64,000 nt of DNA from NCBI RefSeq assembly GCF_015674855.1, contig NZ_JADMLG010000008.1:124001-188000 (forward strand), in the 5' to 3' direction. The notes under the pieces were generated by a model. That model had not been told where the DNA came from, did not search any database, and saw only the letters and a program-made list of their open reading frames with translations. This document shows, in pieces, positions 51,665 to 60,445 of the stretch; positions within the stretch are counted from its first letter, which is position 1, and each line of letters starts with the position of its first letter. Position numbers and translations under genes: made by a program. Source of the DNA: Nocardia bovistercoris. GTDB lineage: Bacteria > Actinomycetota > Actinomycetes > Mycobacteriales > Mycobacteriaceae.

Positions 51665-51684
51665 TACGTATACATCTACGTATA
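51665..51684. promoter_or_regulatory. Direct repeat TACGTATA upstream of the EXLDI gene, candidate operator
   Basis: TACGTATA at 51665-51672 and again at 51677-51684, 12 bp apart, with GTATAC palindromic steps inside. The second copy ends 9 bp before the EXLDI start and would overlap the ribosome-binding or leaderless start region. It is the most AT-rich spot nearby. An autoregulated promoter is likely. Confidence 0.5.
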
Positions 51685-51693
51685 GTGAGTCGC

Positions 51694-52212
51694 ATGCCCA
51701 ACAAGACGATCTACGTTTCCGACGACGACCTGCCCCTGTTTCAGCGGGCGCAGGAGTTGGTCGGCGGCAATCTCTCCGGAGCGGTGACAACGGCACTGCG
51801 TCGGTTCATCGAGCTGGAGGAGGGGCGGGTCGAGGGGTTCGAGGAGGTCGTGCTCGGAGTCGGTCACAACGGGGTCAGGCAGATCCGGTTCGCGGGCGCC
51901 CTGCTCGGCGAATGGCAAGACCAGAACGAGAAGCGCAGCGAGCACGTGCGCGTGTACCGCACCCGCAAGGGCAAGATCGCGATGCACGCGCACTACGCCA
52001 ACTGGGAGGATTACCCGGTCGACAACAAGAACTGGCTCAATGATCTCAAGAACTGGCGTCGGATGCTCGGCATCGGCGAACAGGACTGGGGTGACTACAC
52101 CTTCGTCGTCGTCGACACCGTCGGCGAGTTGAAGGGACAGATCCCGGACAAGTTGTTCCAGCGGGTCGCCGAGATCGCCGACCGTCCACCGGTGGAGGAC
52201 CTCGACATCTGA
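51694..52212 (+). CDS. EXLDI protein (TIGR04342-like)
   Basis: A 172-residue protein named for its C-terminal signature, here EDLDI as the last five residues. The N-terminal 45 residues (TIYVSDDDLPLFQRAQELVGGNLSG) look like a ribbon-helix-helix DNA-binding unit with RRFIELEEG after it; the remainder (GHNGVRQIRFAGALLGEW, VYRTRKGKIAMHAHYANWEDY) is the EXLDI domain. It probably represses its own operon, through the TACGTATA repeats just upstream. A drug-efflux type ABC pair follows on the same strand at 52319, which suggests it regulates that exporter. Confidence 0.85.
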   Translation: MPNKTIYVSDDDLPLFQRAQELVGGNLSGAVTTALRRFIELEEGRVEGFEEVVLGVGHNGVRQIRFAGALLGEWQDQNEKRSEHVRVYRTRKGKIAMHAHYANWEDYPVDNKNWLNDLKNWRRMLGIGEQDWGDYTFVVVDTVGELKGQIPDKLFQRVAEIADRPPVEDLDI

Positions 52213-52318
52213 GCCTGCCTGAGTAGACCGGCATCACCAACACCGCATCCCCTCGGGGGCGGTGTCGACTAAACATGCACTTATTAGCATTCATTGATTG
52301 AAATCGGAAGGAAGAACC

Positions 52319-53287
52319 ATGGTCAACGGGTATCGCGCACCGGCGATCTCGGCCATCGGCCTGCGCAAGTCCTACGGCGAGCACGTGGTGCTCGACGGCA
52401 TCGACATCGAAGTCGGCGAAGGCACCATCTACTCGCTACTCGGCCCCAACGGCGCGGGCAAGACCACCACCGTGCAGATCCTCAGCACCCTCATCGGCGC
52501 GGACGCGGGCGAGGTCAGGGTCGGTGGGCACGATCTCGCCGCCGACAAGCGCGCCGTGCGGGCCTGCATCGGCGTCACCGGACAGTTCGCCGCCGTCGAC
52601 GAACTGCTCACCGGCCGCGAAAACCTGCTGCTCATGGGCGATCTGCACCACCTGCCCCGCAAGACCAGCACCGGGCTCGCCGGTGAACTGCTCGAACGCT
52701 TCGACCTCGTCGACGCCGCCGACAAGACCGCGGGCACCTACTCCGGCGGCATGACCAGGCGCCTCGACCTCGCCATGACCTTGGTCGGCGACCCCCGCGT
52801 CATCTTCCTCGACGAGCCGACCACCGGACTCGACCCGCGCAGCAGGCGCACCATGTGGGCGATCATCCGCGGCCTCGTCGACGAATACGGCGTGACGGTC
52901 TTCCTCACCACCCAATACCTCGAGGAAGCCGATCGGCTCGCCGACCGGATCGCCGTCCTCGACCGAGGGCGCATCGTCGCCGAAGGCACCGCCGACGAAC
53001 TGAAACGCATGGTGCCGGGCGGACACATCCGACTGCGTTTCGCCGACCGCACTCGCTTGGATGCCGCCGCGCTCGCACTCGGCCAAACCGCCCGAACTCT
53101 CTCCAGCGGTGAGGAATTCACCCTCGCCGTGCCAAGCGACGGCGGCGTCGCCGCACTGCGCGCCGTCCTCGACCGACTCGACGACAGCCACATCGAAATC
53201 GAAGGACTCGCGGTGCACACCCCCGACCTCGACGACGTATTCCTCACCCTCACCGGACATTCCACCGACAAGGAGACAGCGGCATGA
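52319..53287 (+). CDS. DrrA-like ABC exporter ATPase
   Basis: A 322-residue ATPase with Walker A (GPNGAGKTTT), signature YSGGMTRRLDLAM, Walker B (VIFLDEPTTGLDPRSR) and H-loop FLTTQYLEEADRLADRI in place of a His (TTQYL, as in DrrA, where Gln replaces the His). A DrrA-type C-terminal domain follows (about 240-322, ending HTPDLDDVFLTLTGH). ATG 52319 follows GGAAGGAAGAACC. The stop overlaps the permease start by 4 bp. The pair probably exports a drug or lipid-like compound. It follows the EXLDI gene by 106 bp. Confidence 0.9.
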   Translation: MVNGYRAPAISAIGLRKSYGEHVVLDGIDIEVGEGTIYSLLGPNGAGKTTTVQILSTLIGADAGEVRVGGHDLAADKRAVRACIGVTGQFAAVDELLTGRENLLLMGDLHHLPRKTSTGLAGELLERFDLVDAADKTAGTYSGGMTRRLDLAMTLVGDPRVIFLDEPTTGLDPRSRRTMWAIIRGLVDEYGVTVFLTTQYLEEADRLADRIAVLDRGRIVAEGTADELKRMVPGGHIRLRFADRTRLDAAALALGQTARTLSSGEEFTLAVPSDGGVAALRAVLDRLDDSHIEIEGLAVHTPDLDDVFLTLTGHSTDKETAA

Positions 53288-54057
53288 GCGCAAGCGCCTA
53301 CGTCCTCACCGACTCCCTGACCATGCTGCGGCGAAACCTACTGCACGCCAGGCGATATCCGAGCATGACCTTCGGCGTCGTCATCATGCCCGTCGTGCTG
53401 CTGCTGGTCTTCAACTACGTGTTCGGCGGCGCCCTGCAGAAATCCTCCGGCGGCGACTACATCGACTACCTCGCCCCCGGCATGCTGCTGCTGATCCCCG
53501 CCTACCTCACCGTCTCGGTCGCCGTGTCCATCGCGACCGACACCACGAAAGGCATCGTCAACCGCTTCCGCACCATGGATATCGTGCCGTCGTCCATGCT
53601 CACCGGACACGTCGTCGGCACGGTCATCCAAGCCGTACTCGGCAGCGCGATCATGCTCGCGGTCGCCCTGCTCATCGGCTTCCGCCCCGACGCGACCCCA
53701 CTGGAATGGCTAGCCGTCCTCGGCCTGCTGATCCTGGTGGTACTGGCCCTGAGCTGGCTGTCGGTAGCCCTCGGCCTGCTCGCCCCCACCCCCGAAGGCG
53801 CCAGCAACCTCCCCTTCCCGATCGTGCTCCTCCCCTTCCTCGGCAGCGGCCTCGTAGCCACCGACACCATGCCGACCGGCCTGCGCCAATTCGCCGAATA
53901 CCAACCCTTCACCCCCCTCACCGAAACCATCCGCGGCCTACTGATGGGCACCGAGATCGGCGACAACGGCATCATCTCCATCGCCTGGTGCCTCGGCATC
54001 GGCCTCGCGGGCTACCTCTGGTCCGCCGCCATCTTCACCAAACAATCCACCCGCTGA
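53284..54057 (+). CDS. DrrB-like ABC exporter permease
   Basis: A 257-residue ABC-2 type permease with six predicted spans and the family motif YIDYLAPGMLLLIPAYLTVSVAVSI (start of span two only), VNRFRTMDIVPSSML, and a conserved PFLGSGLVATDTMPTGLRQFAEYQPFTPL region (by its ends). It starts within the last codons of the ATPase gene, giving a one-ATPase, one-permease exporter. It is the last gene before the strong hairpin at 54061. Cargo unknown. Confidence 0.9.
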   Translation: MSASAYVLTDSLTMLRRNLLHARRYPSMTFGVVIMPVVLLLVFNYVFGGALQKSSGGDYIDYLAPGMLLLIPAYLTVSVAVSIATDTTKGIVNRFRTMDIVPSSMLTGHVVGTVIQAVLGSAIMLAVALLIGFRPDATPLEWLAVLGLLILVVLALSWLSVALGLLAPTPEGASNLPFPIVLLPFLGSGLVATDTMPTGLRQFAEYQPFTPLTETIRGLLMGTEIGDNGIISIAWCLGIGLAGYLWSAAIFTKQSTR

Positions 54058-54060
54058 CCA

Positions 54061-54107
54061 ACCCGAAACGACCCCCGGCGCTCCTCGCGCCGGGGGTCGT
54101 TTCGGGT
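54061..54107. terminator. Very strong bidirectional terminator
   Basis: A perfect 21-bp inverted repeat with a 5-nt loop (TCCTC), 4 bp after the permease stop and 7 bp before the convergent anti-sigma factor stop. The GC core is flanked by A- and T-containing arms (GAAAC and GTTTC), so each strand ends in a T-containing arm. Confidence 0.9.
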
Positions 54108-54113
54108 ATCGGA

Positions 54114-54857
54114 TCAGACCGAGGCGTTGAGGACTACTCGGCCGGTGGAGATGGACTTGATCTGGACGCTGGTGATCTGGTCGGGGGGTAGGTCGACGGT
54201 GCGGTCGACGGTCAGGATCGTGCCGGGGCCCGCGGGCCACTGGTCCAGGTCGAATTTGCGGCCGTCCTTGCTGTTGACGGTCAGGCCGAAATTCCAGGTG
54301 TAGCTGTAGTCCGCGGGGGCGTACCTGCAGGTCATCACCACTCGGGTGCGGCCTTCGGAGGTGACGATCTTGACATCGGCCGAGACCGGGGTCGGTTCGA
54401 GCGGTTCCATCGAACGTTCGGCGAACACCACCTGATCGGTGCCGACCTGGTCGGAGGTCGACGTCACCGAACTCACGATCGGGACGCTGATCGCGACCGC
54501 GGCCGCCGCCGCGACCACCGCGCCGCCGATCGCCGTCCACCTGGTGCGCCTGCGGCGGCGCTCGGCCGCGTCGGCCAACCGGGGCAGCAACTCGGGAACC
54601 GGGGGCACATCCGGCGCCGCGAACTGATCGGGCGCCTCGATCATCGTCAGTGCGGTATCGGCGTCCACCAGGCTCAACATGCCGGGCAGACCCGCCAGCT
54701 CCGACACCGCGCCCGCGCAATCGGGGCACCCCGCGAGATGATCCTCGTACTCGCGGCGCTCGTCGCGGCTGAGGGAGCCGAGCACGTACGGCGCATCCCA
54801 GGTCGTGTAATCGTCGGTATGTGATCCCGTCCAGTTCCCGCCGGTGATCTCCGTCAT
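54114..54857 (-). CDS. Anti-sigma factor (RskA-type, zinc-associated domain)
   Basis: A 247-residue membrane-bound anti-sigma factor. The cytoplasmic ZAS-type domain has His40-x3-Cys44-x2-Cys47 in EDHLAGCPDC; one membrane span follows (about 107-130, AIGGAVVAAAAAVAISVPIV) and a beta-rich extracytoplasmic domain of about 115 residues forms the sensor. It should hold the neighbouring sigma factor inactive until an external or redox signal. The start overlaps the sigma gene stop by 4 bp (ATGA), the usual coupled arrangement. The signal is unknown. Confidence 0.9.
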   Translation of the reverse strand: MTEITGGNWTGSHTDDYTTWDAPYVLGSLSRDERREYEDHLAGCPDCAGAVSELAGLPGMLSLVDADTALTMIEAPDQFAAPDVPPVPELLPRLADAAERRRRRTRWTAIGGAVVAAAAAVAISVPIVSSVTSTSDQVGTDQVVFAERSMEPLEPTPVSADVKIVTSEGRTRVVMTCRYAPADYSYTWNFGLTVNSKDGRKFDLDQWPAGPGTILTVDRTVDLPPDQITSVQIKSISTGRVVLNASV

Positions 54858-55465
54858 TTGTTCGTCACCCCCATCTCCTGCAGAGCGAGTCGTAGTGCCC
54901 GCATACCGTAATGCATACGGGATTTCACCGTTCCCGGTGGAATGTCGAGTTCGGCCGCGATCTGATGTGTGGAAAGACCTCGGTAATAGGCGCGGACGAT
55001 CACCTCGCGATGATCGGCGCTCAACCGGCCGAGCGCGTCCGCGACCAGCCAGCCGTCCAGCGCGCGGTCCGCTTGGTCGGGCGCGGGCTGCTCCGGAGGG
55101 CTGTCGGTGCGGAACTCGCGCCGGTTGCGGGCGCTGCGGTGCTCATCCACGGCGAGATTGCGGGCGACCGTGAACAGCCACGCTCGAGCCGACGTCGCGG
55201 ACTGATCGAGGACATTCGGGCGTTGCCAGGCGCGTAGCAGTGTTTCCTGGACGATGTCCTCGGCGCGGCCCGGATCGCGAACCAGGCCGACCGTGTAGCG
55301 CCACAATGCCGCGGCGTGTTCGCGGTAGAGCGCGTTCATCAGGTCGGAGTTGTCGTCCGGGCGGGACGTGCGCCTCCTGCGCCATTTCAAAGCCTCCAGG
55401 CTCGAGGTGCGGGCCGGTGGTTCGGCGCCGGGTTGGGTGTCGGGTGGTCCCGAGATATTCCCCAT
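54854..55465 (-). CDS. ECF sigma factor
   Basis: A 203-residue extracytoplasmic-function sigma factor. Region 2 is YREHAAALWRYTVGLVRDPGRAEDIVQETLLRAW (opening and end given), and region 4 is LSADHREVIVRAYYRGLSTHQIAAELDIPPGTVKSRMHYGMRAL (opening and end given) with the recognition helix TVKSRMHYG. The N-terminal 40 residues are an unusual Pro/Arg-rich extension. The start is taken at ATG 55465; the in-frame Met at about residue 43 would give a shorter form. Its cognate anti-sigma factor follows. Promoters it uses are not identified here; its own promoter should lie just upstream. Confidence 0.9.
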   Translation of the reverse strand: MGNISGPPDTQPGAEPPARTSSLEALKWRRRRTSRPDDNSDLMNALYREHAAALWRYTVGLVRDPGRAEDIVQETLLRAWQRPNVLDQSATSARAWLFTVARNLAVDEHRSARNRREFRTDSPPEQPAPDQADRALDGWLVADALGRLSADHREVIVRAYYRGLSTHQIAAELDIPPGTVKSRMHYGMRALRLALQEMGVTNK

Positions 55466-55566
55466 GTGTCCGCCGGGTCAGGTGGTGGTGGTCATCTGTG
55501 TCTCCTTGGTCATGGAGTACACGAGGGTGGGCGTGGAATGGTTCAGTGCGGGAGCCCGGGGTGGTT

Positions 55567-56211
55567 CTAGTTGCGTTCCAGTTCTATGGGGTGGGTCGCC
55601 AGGAGGGATAGGGGGAGGGGTTGGCGGCGTAGGACCTCGGCCCAGAGGTCGGAGCGTGCCGGGGTTATGGGGTCGGTGGGGAGGGCGGAGACCACTATCC
55701 AGTCGTCGTTCTGGAGTTCGCCTTCCAGCTGGCCGAAGGTCCAGCCTGCGTAGCCCGCGAAGATGCGGATTCCTTCGACCAACTGACCTACGCGGTGCGG
55801 GTCGGAGTCGAGGTCGACCAGGACTACGCGGCCGTCTACTCGGCGTAGGCCGGGGACGCCGGTGATGGAGGCGCCAACGCGGAGGGTGCCGAGGCACAGG
55901 GCGGCGTCGCGTTTCACGGGGCCACCCACGAACAGGGTTCGGGGGGCGGCGGCTACTTCGGACCAGCGGGGTAGTACGTCGGTGACGGGGGTGTCGTTGG
56001 GGCGGTTCAGGACTACGCCGAGGCTTCCGCCCTCGTTGTGCTCGACGACATAGACGACTGTGCGTCGGAATGTCGGTTCCACCAGGTCGGTTGCCGAGAC
56101 CAGCAGCGAACCCGCGCGGACTACCTGCTCACCATCGCGGGACTGGCGTCGACGACGGTCACCGTGCCCGCCGTGAGTTTGCCGCTCGTCCGGTTCATCT
56201 CCGCGTGCCAC
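55567..56211 (-). CDS. UPF0301 (YqgE/AlgH) family protein
   Basis: A conserved protein of about 214 residues, recognisable from RAGSLLVSATDLVEPTFRRTVVYVVEHNEGGSLGVVLNRP (first and last parts only), LFVGGPVKRDAALCLG, GRVVLVDLDSDP and the C-terminal RRQPLPLSLLATHPIELERN (20 residues). It closely follows M. tuberculosis Rv0038 in these motifs. The start is uncertain: GTG 56211 is used because no in-frame ATG lies close to the conserved part. Its molecular function is unknown despite wide conservation. In mycobacteria it lies near leuS, as here. Confidence 0.88.
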   Translation of the reverse strand: MARGDEPDERQTHGGHGDRRRRQSRDGEQVVRAGSLLVSATDLVEPTFRRTVVYVVEHNEGGSLGVVLNRPNDTPVTDVLPRWSEVAAAPRTLFVGGPVKRDAALCLGTLRVGASITGVPGLRRVDGRVVLVDLDSDPHRVGQLVEGIRIFAGYAGWTFGQLEGELQNDDWIVVSALPTDPITPARSDLWAEVLRRQPLPLSLLATHPIELERN

Positions 56212-56309
56212 TCCGACATCATCGCAGCTGGATCGGGTTTGCGCACTGGTGTGTATGCCGCAGCCCGGTCCTGGGGTCGTGCGGGGGGCGGGCATCGTAG
56301 GCTCGCGGT

Positions 56310-57071
56310 ATGCGACCGCCCGAGGTGATCCTCGACAATGCCGACATCGTCTACGACTACTACCGCGCGCACCGCCAGAATCGGTTGAAGGCGTGGGGCG
56401 CGTACGCGCTGCTCGGCAGGCGTTACCACCCGAGGGTCGTTTTCGCGCCGGAGGCAAGGGAGCAGGTTCGCGCGCTGGTGAAGTCGGGGCGGCCGACCAT
56501 CTACTCGATCAACCACCTCTCCCAGAACGATCCGTACACCGTCGCCGCGGCGGCTTGGCGCAGTCCGCTGCGGCCGATCATCGGCAGGGTCAGGGTGCTG
56601 GCCAAGGACGAGTTGTTCGTGGAACCCGACCAGCGTGCGAAGGTCGACATGATGGGCGGCATTCCGGTGTTCCGCGGCAAGGATCACGGCATCAGAGCGG
56701 TCAACGCCGCGGGACAGCTCATGATGGACCTGTGCGCGCAGCGGCTGGCCCAGGGCGATCACCTGGCGATCTTCCCGGAGGGCACCTGCAACGACGTGGA
56801 CCCGACGCAGGTGCAGGCGGTGGGCAGCGGCATCGGTCACATCGCGTTCCGGGCGATGAAACTGGGGGTCGCGCCCGCGCTGGTGAGTCTGGGGCTCAGT
56901 TACGGCCCGCGCGCCGACCCCGCCGTCGAACCGACGAAGGAGGAGGCGAAATCAGCCCTCTTCTACCTCGGCAACCCGGTGGCCGAACTGCCCGCCAAAC
57001 CCGCCGACATCGCCCGGCTGGTCCGCGCCGACCTGCAGATCGCGCTCGACGGCGCGGTCGCCAACTATTGA
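56310..57071 (+). CDS. 1-acyl-glycerol-3-phosphate acyltransferase-like protein (PlsC family)
   Basis: A 253-residue membrane-associated acyltransferase. The catalytic HX4D motif is NHLSQND (His and Asp) near residue 70, and the glycerol-binding FPEGTCND is near 166; a third motif lies at GGIPVFRGKDHG. It probably transfers acyl chains to lysophospholipid or another acceptor in membrane lipid or mycolate-related synthesis. The start codon is ATG 56310. It is divergent from the YqgE gene and convergent with a small GNAT gene 7 bp after its stop. No other lipid genes lie next to it. Confidence 0.85.
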   Translation: MRPPEVILDNADIVYDYYRAHRQNRLKAWGAYALLGRRYHPRVVFAPEAREQVRALVKSGRPTIYSINHLSQNDPYTVAAAAWRSPLRPIIGRVRVLAKDELFVEPDQRAKVDMMGGIPVFRGKDHGIRAVNAAGQLMMDLCAQRLAQGDHLAIFPEGTCNDVDPTQVQAVGSGIGHIAFRAMKLGVAPALVSLGLSYGPRADPAVEPTKEEAKSALFYLGNPVAELPAKPADIARLVRADLQIALDGAVANY

Positions 57072-57078
57072 GCGCGAA

Positions 57079-57390
57079 CTATTGAGGCAGCCCGAGCCCG
57101 CCGCGCGCCCAATGCGGCACCGACGCCACGTACTCGCCGTTGATCTCCACGAAACGTTTGACCATCGGACACATCGGAAGGATGCCGAAGCCCTCGCGAC
57201 GCGAAGCGTCCAATGCGGACTTGACCAGGGTGCGACCGTATCCCTGCCCCTCGTGGCGCTGGTGGATCTCGGTGTGCACGAACGCGCGTTCGGAGGCGGT
57301 GTCCTGGTATTCGGCGTAGCCGGCGATGGCGCCGTCGACGTAGATCTCGAAGCGTTCCAGAGCGGTGTTGTTGCGGACCTCGGTCGACAT
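57079..57390 (-). CDS. GNAT-like N-acetyltransferase, YidJ/Gcn5-related small domain
   Basis: A 103-residue protein of the short GNAT class. The acetyl-CoA loop appears as HEGQGYGRTLVKSALDASRREG, with the glycine motif Q-G-Y-G, and ILPMCPMVKRFVEIN with a Cys/Met step typical of this family. It starts with MSTEVRNNTALERFEIYVDG and is complete at this length for the subfamily. The substrate is unknown; small amines or peptides are possible. It is the convergent neighbour of the acyltransferase gene. Confidence 0.8.
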   Translation of the reverse strand: MSTEVRNNTALERFEIYVDGAIAGYAEYQDTASERAFVHTEIHQRHEGQGYGRTLVKSALDASRREGFGILPMCPMVKRFVEINGEYVASVPHWARGGLGLPQ

Positions 57391-57535
57391 GGTTCGACGT
57401 TACTCCGCCCGGCCCCCGCACCCCACATTCCGCGACGGGCGGCGGCGTGAATCCGCGAACCGACTTGTCGGTCGACGTGCGGTCCGCGCACAATTCACAG
57501 GGCCGCGACGGTGCCGGACTCGGCGGAGGTAGCAG

Positions 57536-59146
57536 ATGACGAGCAGGCCGCACAACGGTTCGACCTGCGGATTTCGTCGGGTGTCTCGGGTGGCGGGCGC
57601 CGCGGTCGCGGTGTGGGCGATCGTGCTGTCATCGATATCCGCGTCGGCCGAGGCCGCTCCACGTCCGGATTTCGGCGCCTGCCCCGACGGCGCGGTCACG
57701 CCGGATCGCGGCGCGGCCTGCGCGGTGCTCGAAGTACCGCTGGATTATGCCGAACCCGGCGGTCCCACAATCGAACTCACGGTCAGCAGGATCGCGGCGA
57801 CCGGCGTGAGCCGCGGCGCGATCTTCGCGAATCCGGGTGGTCCCGGCGGTGACGCGCTGAATTTCTGGGCCGAGCGCGTCGGTGTTCTGCCCGACGCGCT
57901 CTACCGCGAATTCGACCTGGTCGCCGTGCAGCCGCGCGGACTGCGCTGGTCGACGCCACTGGACTGCGGCGAAACGAAAGCCACTGATCCGCAACGGCTC
58001 TCATTCACCATGCGCGAGGACAAGGCGCACGGGTGCGCGGATTCGCCGCCCGGCTACCGCGACACCGTCACCACCGAGAACACCGCCCGCGACATGGACG
58101 CGGTGCGCGCCGCGCTCGGCCTGCGGCGCGTCAATTTCCTCGGTGTCTCCTACGGCACCTACCTCGGCGCGGTGTACGCGACCATGTTCGGCGCCCGGGT
58201 GGATCGAATGGTGTTGGACTCCAACGTGAATCCGGACTGGGTGTGGACCGAGGAGTTCGCCGTTCAACAGGTCGCGATCAAGCGGCGCCTCGACGACCTG
58301 TTCGCCTGGATCGCCGAAAACGATGCCGAATACCGTTTGGGTGGAACAGCTTTGCAGGTCTATCGGAACTGGGTCCGATTGGTGACGGCGCAGGGCGGCG
58401 GCGTCTACGCCAACCTGACACCTCCGCCCGCGAGCGCCGCCGACCTGCCCGTCGCGCTGCCCGAACCGTTGGCCGAGATCGCGCGCGACGGGCTCAGCGG
58501 TGCGAGCGAGCAGGCGAACCGGGTGGAGAACCTGGTGCGGATCCTGCATTCGAGCGGTGCGGCCACCCAGGGGCCGCTGCTCGGCGCGACCGTGGTCGCC
58601 GCGTACGCGCGGGCCTTCTGGCCGAGGTTCGCGAGCGCCATGGCCGATGTGGACGCCGATCCGGCGAACGTGGGTCGCCTGCAGGCCATGGATCGCGCCG
58701 TCGACCCCGACGCGACCGCGCGTTCGGTGTTCTCCGCGATCACCTGCAACGAGAACGCCGTGGCGCCGCGCCCGGAACTGGTTTCCGACGCGCTGGCCAC
58801 GATCGCCTCGGGCGGGAACGTGATGGACGCGCGCGCCGATATCGTGCGCTCCGGCAAACTCTGCGAGTCGTGGCCGCCGGTGGCCCGCCCGGTCCCGATC
58901 TCGGGCGCCGACCTCGACACGCCTCCGCTGCTGTTGCAGAGCCGCTACGACCCGATGACCGAGTATCGGGGCGGTCCGGCGCTCGCGCGGGCCGTCGACG
59001 GTTCCCTCGTCACCGTCGAGGGTGGCGACCACGGTGTGTTCGGACGAGGCAACCCGGCGGTGGACGATGCCGTCGTCACCTATCTGCGCACCGGTCGGGT
59101 CGAGATCACGCACGCCGCCGAAGCGCCGCTGCCACCACGGCCCTGA
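57536..59146 (+). CDS. Exported alpha/beta hydrolase, tripeptidyl aminopeptidase-like
   Basis: A 536-residue secreted serine hydrolase. A Sec signal peptide (VAGAAVAVWAIVLSSISASAEA) precedes a mature domain with ANPGGPGGDA, VAVQPRGLRW, the nucleophile elbow GVSYGTYLG, and a late domain with LLLQSRYDPMTEYRGG (Asp) and GGDHGVFG (His). Four Cys in the mature part (e.g. DCGE, HGCAD) could form disulphides. This is the layout of Streptomyces tripeptidyl aminopeptidases and mycobacterial exported proteases. It would trim peptides outside the cell. It is followed 36 bp on by glycerate kinase. Confidence 0.87.
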   Translation: MTSRPHNGSTCGFRRVSRVAGAAVAVWAIVLSSISASAEAAPRPDFGACPDGAVTPDRGAACAVLEVPLDYAEPGGPTIELTVSRIAATGVSRGAIFANPGGPGGDALNFWAERVGVLPDALYREFDLVAVQPRGLRWSTPLDCGETKATDPQRLSFTMREDKAHGCADSPPGYRDTVTTENTARDMDAVRAALGLRRVNFLGVSYGTYLGAVYATMFGARVDRMVLDSNVNPDWVWTEEFAVQQVAIKRRLDDLFAWIAENDAEYRLGGTALQVYRNWVRLVTAQGGGVYANLTPPPASAADLPVALPEPLAEIARDGLSGASEQANRVENLVRILHSSGAATQGPLLGATVVAAYARAFWPRFASAMADVDADPANVGRLQAMDRAVDPDATARSVFSAITCNENAVAPRPELVSDALATIASGGNVMDARADIVRSGKLCESWPPVARPVPISGADLDTPPLLLQSRYDPMTEYRGGPALARAVDGSLVTVEGGDHGVFGRGNPAVDDAVVTYLRTGRVEITHAAEAPLPPRP

Positions 59147-59182
59147 CGTGCGCCGATCGGGTGTGCGCCGCAGAATGTTGGC

Positions 59183-60298
59183 ATGATCCGCGTGGTGCTC
59201 GCCCCCGACAAGTTCAAGGGTTCGTTGACCGCGCCCGAGGTGGCGCGCGGCCTCGCCGAGGGAATCGCGCGGGTCCGTCCGGACGCCGAGATCGTGCGGG
59301 TTCCCGTGGCCGATGGTGGTGACGGCACCGTGGACGCGTTCGTCGCCGCCGGGTGGGAACGGGTCGCGGTGGACGCACCGGGACCGACCGGCGTGGTCGA
59401 CAAGGCGCTGTACGCGATGCGCGGCGATACGGCGGTCGTCGAACTCGCCGCGGTGGTCGGTTCGGCGAAGTTGCCCGCTGGCGTATTCGATCCGCTGGGG
59501 TCGAGCACCTACGGGCTCGGCGTCGTCATCGCCGACGCCCTCGATCGCGGCGCGCGCCACATCGTGCTCGGATTGGGCGGCAGCGCGTCCACCGACGGCG
59601 GTGCGGGCATGCTGGTCGCGCTCGGCGCCCGCGTACTCGACGCGGTCGGACGCGAATTGCCGCGCGGCGGTGCGGCTCTGGTCGAAGCAGCCGAATTGCA
59701 CACCGCCGGTCTGCATTCCGGACTCGCCTCGGCTCGCATCACGCTGGCCTGCGATGTGGACAACCCGCTGCTCGGCCCGCACGGTGCGGTCGCGGTGTAC
59801 GCGGAACAGAAGGGGGCGGACCGGGATCAGCGCGCGATCCTGGAAGCGGCGCTGGCGAATTGGGCGAGCGTGGCCGGGAGTTCATACGTGGACAGTCCGG
59901 GCGCCGGTGCGGCGGGCGGCACCGGATTCGGTGCGATGACGGTACTCGGGGCGCAGCCGCGCAGCGGTATCGACATCGTCTTGGATCTGCTGGAATTCGG
60001 TTCGACGCTGGACGGCGCCACCTTGGTGGTCACCGGCGAAGGCTCACTCGATGAACAGAGCCTGCACGGCAAGGCGCCCATCGGCGTCTGTGCCGCGGCC
60101 CGCACGGCGGGCGTCCCCGTCGTGGCCGCCGTCGGACGCGCCCTGCTCGCGCCCGACCGCATACACGCGGCCGGTTTCACGGCCTGTCACACTCTCACCG
60201 ACCTCGAACCCGATCCAGCGCGCTGTATCGCCGGAGCCGCCGAACTGGTTGTTTTCCTGGGTGATTCGATCGCACGCACTCATCTTCCGACGCCCTGA
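59183..60298 (+). CDS. glxK: Glycerate kinase (GlxK/GarK family)
   Basis: A 371-residue glycerate 2-kinase that phosphorylates glycerate from sugar or glyoxylate breakdown. It starts VVLAPDKFKGSLTAPEVARG, then VPVADGGDGTVDAF, GLGGSASTDGGAGML and TGEGSLDEQSLHGKAPIGV, all hallmarks of the family, with the length as expected. It is on the same strand as the peptidase gene, 36 bp away, and may be co-transcribed, although the functions are unrelated. Glycerate could be supplied by the glucosylglycerate hydrolase encoded at 34304, which is a plausible metabolic link only. Confidence 0.93.
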   Translation: MIRVVLAPDKFKGSLTAPEVARGLAEGIARVRPDAEIVRVPVADGGDGTVDAFVAAGWERVAVDAPGPTGVVDKALYAMRGDTAVVELAAVVGSAKLPAGVFDPLGSSTYGLGVVIADALDRGARHIVLGLGGSASTDGGAGMLVALGARVLDAVGRELPRGGAALVEAAELHTAGLHSGLASARITLACDVDNPLLGPHGAVAVYAEQKGADRDQRAILEAALANWASVAGSSYVDSPGAGAAGGTGFGAMTVLGAQPRSGIDIVLDLLEFGSTLDGATLVVTGEGSLDEQSLHGKAPIGVCAAARTAGVPVVAAVGRALLAPDRIHAAGFTACHTLTDLEPDPARCIAGAAELVVFLGDSIARTHLPTP

Positions 60299-60445
60299 AC
60301 ACCCGACATCCGCATTTCCCGCGCTCACCCACAGCTGTGACATCACCGACCGCCGAGATTCGCACTTTCCGGCACCTGCCGATCTCCGGGGCCGACGGAT
60401 GGCGGAGCCGTCACGGGCGCCGAACGCGATGGCGCCGAGCGAGGT

